From Alphaproteobacteria bacterium (lineage in GTDB: Bacteria > Pseudomonadota > Alphaproteobacteria > UBA6615), in contig JAJFJA010000015.1 of assembly GCA_021774445.1 (NCBI GenBank), positions 186,001 to 250,000 of the forward strand: a stretch of DNA of 64,000 bases, given 5' to 3'. The notes below the pieces were generated by a model that was given only the letters and a program-made list of their open reading frames with translations, did not search any database and had not been told where the DNA came from. Both the position numbers and the translations under genes were made by a program. Of this stretch, positions 61,326 through 64,000 are shown piece by piece. Numbering within the stretch: position 1 is the first letter of the stretch; every line of letters begins with the position of its first letter.

Positions 61326-62018
61326 TCAGCGCGTCTCATTCAAGATCTCAACGATCTCCGAATAACCACGCGCCCGGGCGTGTTCGATGGGGGTGACAGC
61401 CTGCCGGTCAGCAATCGTCCGGTCGGCGCCGGCGGCGACCAAGGCCCGTACGGTTTCGACATGGTCGCTGCGACCGTCGCCGAGGATGACCGCTTCTATG
61501 AGCGCCGTCCAACCCAGGTTGTTGACATGGTCGAGCGGTGCGCCGGCGGCGATCAGGCGACTGACGACATCGTGGTGTCCGAGATGGGCGGCGGCGATCA
61601 GCGCCGTTCCATCGAATGGACTGGTGATATTTCCAGCATTTGCGCCGAGTGCCAGGGCCAGCTCGACCATTTCGAGATCGTTCGCCACCGAGGCGATCGT
61701 CACTATGTCGTAGGCGCTGTTTTCGAGGGCGTTGAGATTTGCGCCCGCCTCCGCCAGGGCTCGAACTGCGTCGTCTTGGGAAGCGAAGGCTGCGACATGC
61801 AGCGGAGTCCGGCCGACAGTATCGCGGCTTTCAAGGTCCGCGCCGGCGCTGGCCAGCTTTTCGATCAAGGCAACGTCACCATTGTGAGCGGCCTTGTGAA
61901 GCTCGCGGTAGCCGTCGATCTCCCGTGGCGACGGTGGTGTCTGTGCCGAGGCGGACGCGCTGAAGAGCTGGACGAATAGTAGGGCAAGCCCGGCGACGGC
62001 GACCGAGAATGATCTCAT
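61326..62018 (-). CDS. Exported ankyrin-repeat protein
   Basis: About 230 residues from the ATG at 62018. The signal peptide (FSVAVAGLALLFVQLFSASASAQ) ends near residue 27. At least five ankyrin repeats follow, including YRELHKAAHNGDVALIEKLASAGADL, GRTPLHVAAFASQDDAVRALAEAGANL and GWTALIEAVILGD. It is probably periplasmic and binds a protein partner. The gene begins 7 bp after the M24 gene stop, so the pair is likely co-transcribed, an unusual combination. Confidence 0.85.
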   Translation of the reverse strand: MRSFSVAVAGLALLFVQLFSASASAQTPPSPREIDGYRELHKAAHNGDVALIEKLASAGADLESRDTVGRTPLHVAAFASQDDAVRALAEAGANLNALENSAYDIVTIASVANDLEMVELALALGANAGNITSPFDGTALIAAAHLGHHDVVSRLIAAGAPLDHVNNLGWTALIEAVILGDGRSDHVETVRALVAAGADRTIADRQAVTPIEHARARGYSEIVEILNETR

Positions 62019-62025
62019 CTCTCGT

Positions 62026-63255
62026 TTATCCCCTGGAGAATAATCGGCGTGGATAGTCGGCAAAGGTCTGCGCGCCGGTCTCGGTCACGACGAAGGATTC
62101 ACTGATGACCAAGCCGTATTTGTCGAGCCAGATGGCCGGAATGCAGTGAAAGGTCATATTCGGTTCGAGCACTGTTCGGTCGCCCTTGCGTAGGCTGCAG
62201 GTCAGTTCGCCCCAAGTCGGCGGGTAACCGATACCGACCGGGTAGCCGATGCGGGACTCCTTCTCGATGCCATGGCGGGCGGTAACCGCGGTCCAGGCTG
62301 CGGCCAGATCTTCCAGCACGACGCCCGGCTTGACCGCCTCGAGTACGGCGTGCAGGCCTTCGGCAATGACCTCCGTCACCTGCAGCATGCGGTCGGTCGG
62401 TCTGCCGAGGTACAAGCAGCGGGACAACGGTGCATGGTAGCGGTGCCGGACGCCGCCTTGCTCGATGTAGAACATGTCGTTTCGGGCGAGCGGCGCGTCC
62501 GTCCAGCTCAAATGCGGGGCGGCGCAGTACTCGCCGACCATGGCGTTCGGCGGCTTGCAGGTGAAGGTACCGCCGAATTCGGCGGTACCCGCGGTGGTGA
62601 CGCGGTTGAGTTCAGCGATGACGTCGCACTGGCGCACGCCCACTTCCGCGACGTCCATGGCGGCCTGCATGGCGGCGGCCGAGATCTTGCCGGCCTGCAT
62701 CATGTATTCGACCTCGCGGTCGGACTTGCGGAGACGGACCCAATTGACCAATAGGAAAGCGTCGACGAACTCTGCCGCCGGCAGGTTGGTGGTCAAGATC
62801 TGGTGCCAACGCGCCGTGTAATAATAGTCGTCCATCTCGACGCCGATGCGCGCGCGCGCCCAGCCATGCTCGGCGATCAGTCCGGCGAGTGCCTCCATTG
62901 GGTGTTTCTCGGCTGAGGCGACATAGGTGTCGTCGTAGGGGATGATCCTGTCGTGGCTCATGAAGACGGTGAACTCCGCCCCGACGGCGTCCATCATGCG
63001 TCCGAACCAGATCGGTTCCTCTTGATCCAGGGTGACGACGACCATCTGCGGTGTGTAGAAGGACCAGCCGTCGTAGCCGGTCAGATAGAACTGGTTGGCC
63101 GGGCTGGCGACGAGCAGCACATCGATGCCGGCGTCGGACATACGGTTTTTGACACGAGCGAGGCGGTCAAGGTATTCGCCGCGTTCGAACAACATCCGAG
63201 CTTGTCTATGCCCTGGTTCCTTGGCATCCGGGTTCGCCGCGTCGGCGTTATCCAT
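62026..63255 (-). CDS. M24 (creatinase-fold) hydrolase, ectoine hydrolase DoeA/EutD-like
   Basis: A 409-residue pita-bread-fold protein with a GAGG site 7 bp before the ATG. An N-terminal creatinase domain (LLVASPANQFYLTGYDGWSFYTPQ) precedes the M24 domain. RIGYPVGIGYPPTWGE, SLRKGDRTVLEPNMTFH and ETGAQTF match my recollection of DoeA/EutD. The canonical metal-binding aspartates are absent: the region reads FYIEQGGVRHRYHAPLSR, so it should act without metal as creatinase and EutD do. It would open the ectoine ring to N-acetyl-diaminobutyrate. A DoeB-like gene lies 31 kb away at 30660, not adjacent as usual. Confidence 0.82.
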   Translation of the reverse strand: MDNADAANPDAKEPGHRQARMLFERGEYLDRLARVKNRMSDAGIDVLLVASPANQFYLTGYDGWSFYTPQMVVVTLDQEEPIWFGRMMDAVGAEFTVFMSHDRIIPYDDTYVASAEKHPMEALAGLIAEHGWARARIGVEMDDYYYTARWHQILTTNLPAAEFVDAFLLVNWVRLRKSDREVEYMMQAGKISAAAMQAAMDVAEVGVRQCDVIAELNRVTTAGTAEFGGTFTCKPPNAMVGEYCAAPHLSWTDAPLARNDMFYIEQGGVRHRYHAPLSRCLYLGRPTDRMLQVTEVIAEGLHAVLEAVKPGVVLEDLAAAWTAVTARHGIEKESRIGYPVGIGYPPTWGELTCSLRKGDRTVLEPNMTFHCIPAIWLDKYGLVISESFVVTETGAQTFADYPRRLFSRG

Positions 63256-63368
63256 GCGTCATCCTCAACCGCTCCACCACGCCGGAGTCTACACCAACTT
63301 TACACGGTGTGGTCGCGACGTGGTGCGTGGGTTGGATGGCTGCCTCGGCCGCGCAGCGACACCCTAAT

Positions 63369-64000
63369 TCAAGCGACCACCGCCAAGGTCGGACCTTCCG
63401 GTCTAAAGCGTCCGGCAATATTGTACCCATCGCCGGGATAGACGAAACGGGCGCGGGTTACGATGCGACCGTCGGCCCATGTTCGGCGCCAGAGCACCAG
63501 GCAGGCTTCGTTGGCATCGAGTTGCAATAGCTGACGTTCTTGCGGCGTCGGTAATTTGGCCTCGATCTTGTGCTCGACTTCGACCAAGGGCACGTGATCA
63601 AGTAAATATTGGCTGGGTGTGATGCGGGCAAAATTCTGTTTGATGAAGCCGGGCGCTGTTTCGGGATTGACATAGCGGTCCTCCAACTGAATTGGCCGCC
63701 CATCCTCAAAATGAATAAGCACGACATGGTAGACCCGAGCGCGCGGCTCGATTGCTAGGGCGTCGGCGACTGTGTCATCGGCCCGCTCTTCGCGGCATTC
63801 GATAACTTGACTGTGGTGGTGGCCGCCGCGCGCGGCGATCTCATGTGCGATATTGTGGATTTCAAGCAACGGTGCTTGGTGCCGAGGCTTTGCCACAAAG
63901 GTGCCGACGCCCTGCAACCTGGTAAGGTAACCCTCGGCGGTCAGCTCTCGTATAGCGCGGTTCACCGTCATGCGGGCGACGCCAAACTGGGCCGCGAGGT
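63369..64000 (-). CDS. hutC: GntR/HutC family regulator (partial, cut at right edge)
   Basis: The frame is open at the window end; the N-terminus lies beyond it. The preserved part begins inside the winged HTH (LAAQFGVARMTVNRAIRELTAEGYLTR) and continues through the UTRA effector domain: DRYVNPETAPGFIKQNFARITPSQYLLDHVPLVEVEHKIEA, ARFVYPGDGYNIAGRF at the end. These are characteristic of HutC, the urocanate-responsive repressor of histidine utilisation. No hut genes are inside the window; they may lie to the right. The M24 gene follows 113 bp downstream on the same strand. Confidence 0.85.
   Translation of the reverse strand, partial: LAAQFGVARMTVNRAIRELTAEGYLTRLQGVGTFVAKPRHQAPLLEIHNIAHEIAARGGHHHSQVIECREERADDTVADALAIEPRARVYHVVLIHFEDGRPIQLEDRYVNPETAPGFIKQNFARITPSQYLLDHVPLVEVEHKIEAKLPTPQERQLLQLDANEACLVLWRRTWADGRIVTRARFVYPGDGYNIAGRFRPEGPTLAVVA

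Noticed and set aside
63291..63310. ACACC/GGTGT inverted repeat upstream of the M24 gene as a HutC operator
   Set aside because: Arms are only 5 bp with a 10-bp gap, and the sequence does not resemble HutC sites that I know; too weak to list as a feature.
1..64000. tRNA, rRNA, CRISPR arrays, insertion sequences and phage genes
   Set aside because: No cloverleaf with a conserved T-loop, no regularly spaced repeats, and no transposase, integrase or terminal inverted repeats were found on reading both strands.

Overview
The window looks like a chromosomal stretch of a free-living, nutritionally versatile alphaproteobacterium, plausibly Rhodospirillales-like. It is GC-rich by eye and densely packed, with many 1-8 bp overlaps between genes. 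It carries TctDE/TctCBA, TRAP and several ABC importers, a 3-hydroxybutyrate dehydrogenase next to a patatin, and a string of small catabolic clusters that each have their own regulator. I see no rRNA, tRNA, CRISPR array, insertion sequence, phage gene or replication origin. The taxonomic call is inference from gene content and codon use only.

Layout. (1) 1-7.3 kb: a sugar ABC importer (Tat-exported binding protein, two permeases, divergent ATPase) with a fuconolactonase-like amidohydrolase and a FucU/RbsD-type mutarotase, which suggests uptake and lactone hydrolysis of a deoxy-sugar such as fucose. (2) 7.3-17.2 kb: a TctDE-type two-component system, a ferric-reductase-like membrane protein, an AfuA/PgtC-type periplasmic binding protein, the tripartite transporter TctCBA, then PrpD-like and PrpB-like enzymes. 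This reads as sensing, import and cleavage of a (methyl)citrate-like tricarboxylate. (3) 17.2-23.1 kb: mostly housekeeping genes (desaturase, ArfB, patatin, BdhA, secreted nuclease, an EEP-fold protein with altered active-site residues). (4) 23.1-34.1 kb: a HexR-like RpiR regulator with two operator-like sites, an enolase-superfamily dehydratase, an ABC importer with no ATPase gene, a D-cysteine-desulfhydrase-like enzyme, two unrecognised proteins, a DoeB-like deacylase, a lone ParB-domain protein, a hydantoin-racemase-like enzyme and a DHDPS-family aldolase.

(5) 34.1-51.8 kb: a large catabolic island made of an Fe3+-type ABC importer (its permease lies in a different operon from its ATPase and binding protein), two half-size paralogous permeases, RidA, GlcG, an ACMSD-like amidohydrolase, a nitrilase-like hydrolase, a gamma-glutamyltransferase, a cupin, an HpaB-type flavin monooxygenase, DUF2848, a UbiD decarboxylase with a degenerate paralogue, and a Cys-rich unknown. 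LysR and MarR regulators have clear inverted repeats at their divergent promoters. The set suggests breakdown of an amide-bearing aromatic or N-heterocyclic acid; the substrate is not known. (6) 51.9-60 kb: an MBL hydrolase, a PhyH dioxygenase, a D-2-hydroxyacid dehydrogenase, a Gfo/Idh/MocA oxidoreductase, IclR and a TRAP transporter. PcaR-like operator motifs occur in both divergent intergenic regions, so IclR probably controls all of them. (7) 60-64 kb: CFA synthase, an exported ankyrin protein, an ectoine-hydrolase-like (DoeA/EutD) M24 protein, and a HutC-type GntR regulator cut by the window edge.
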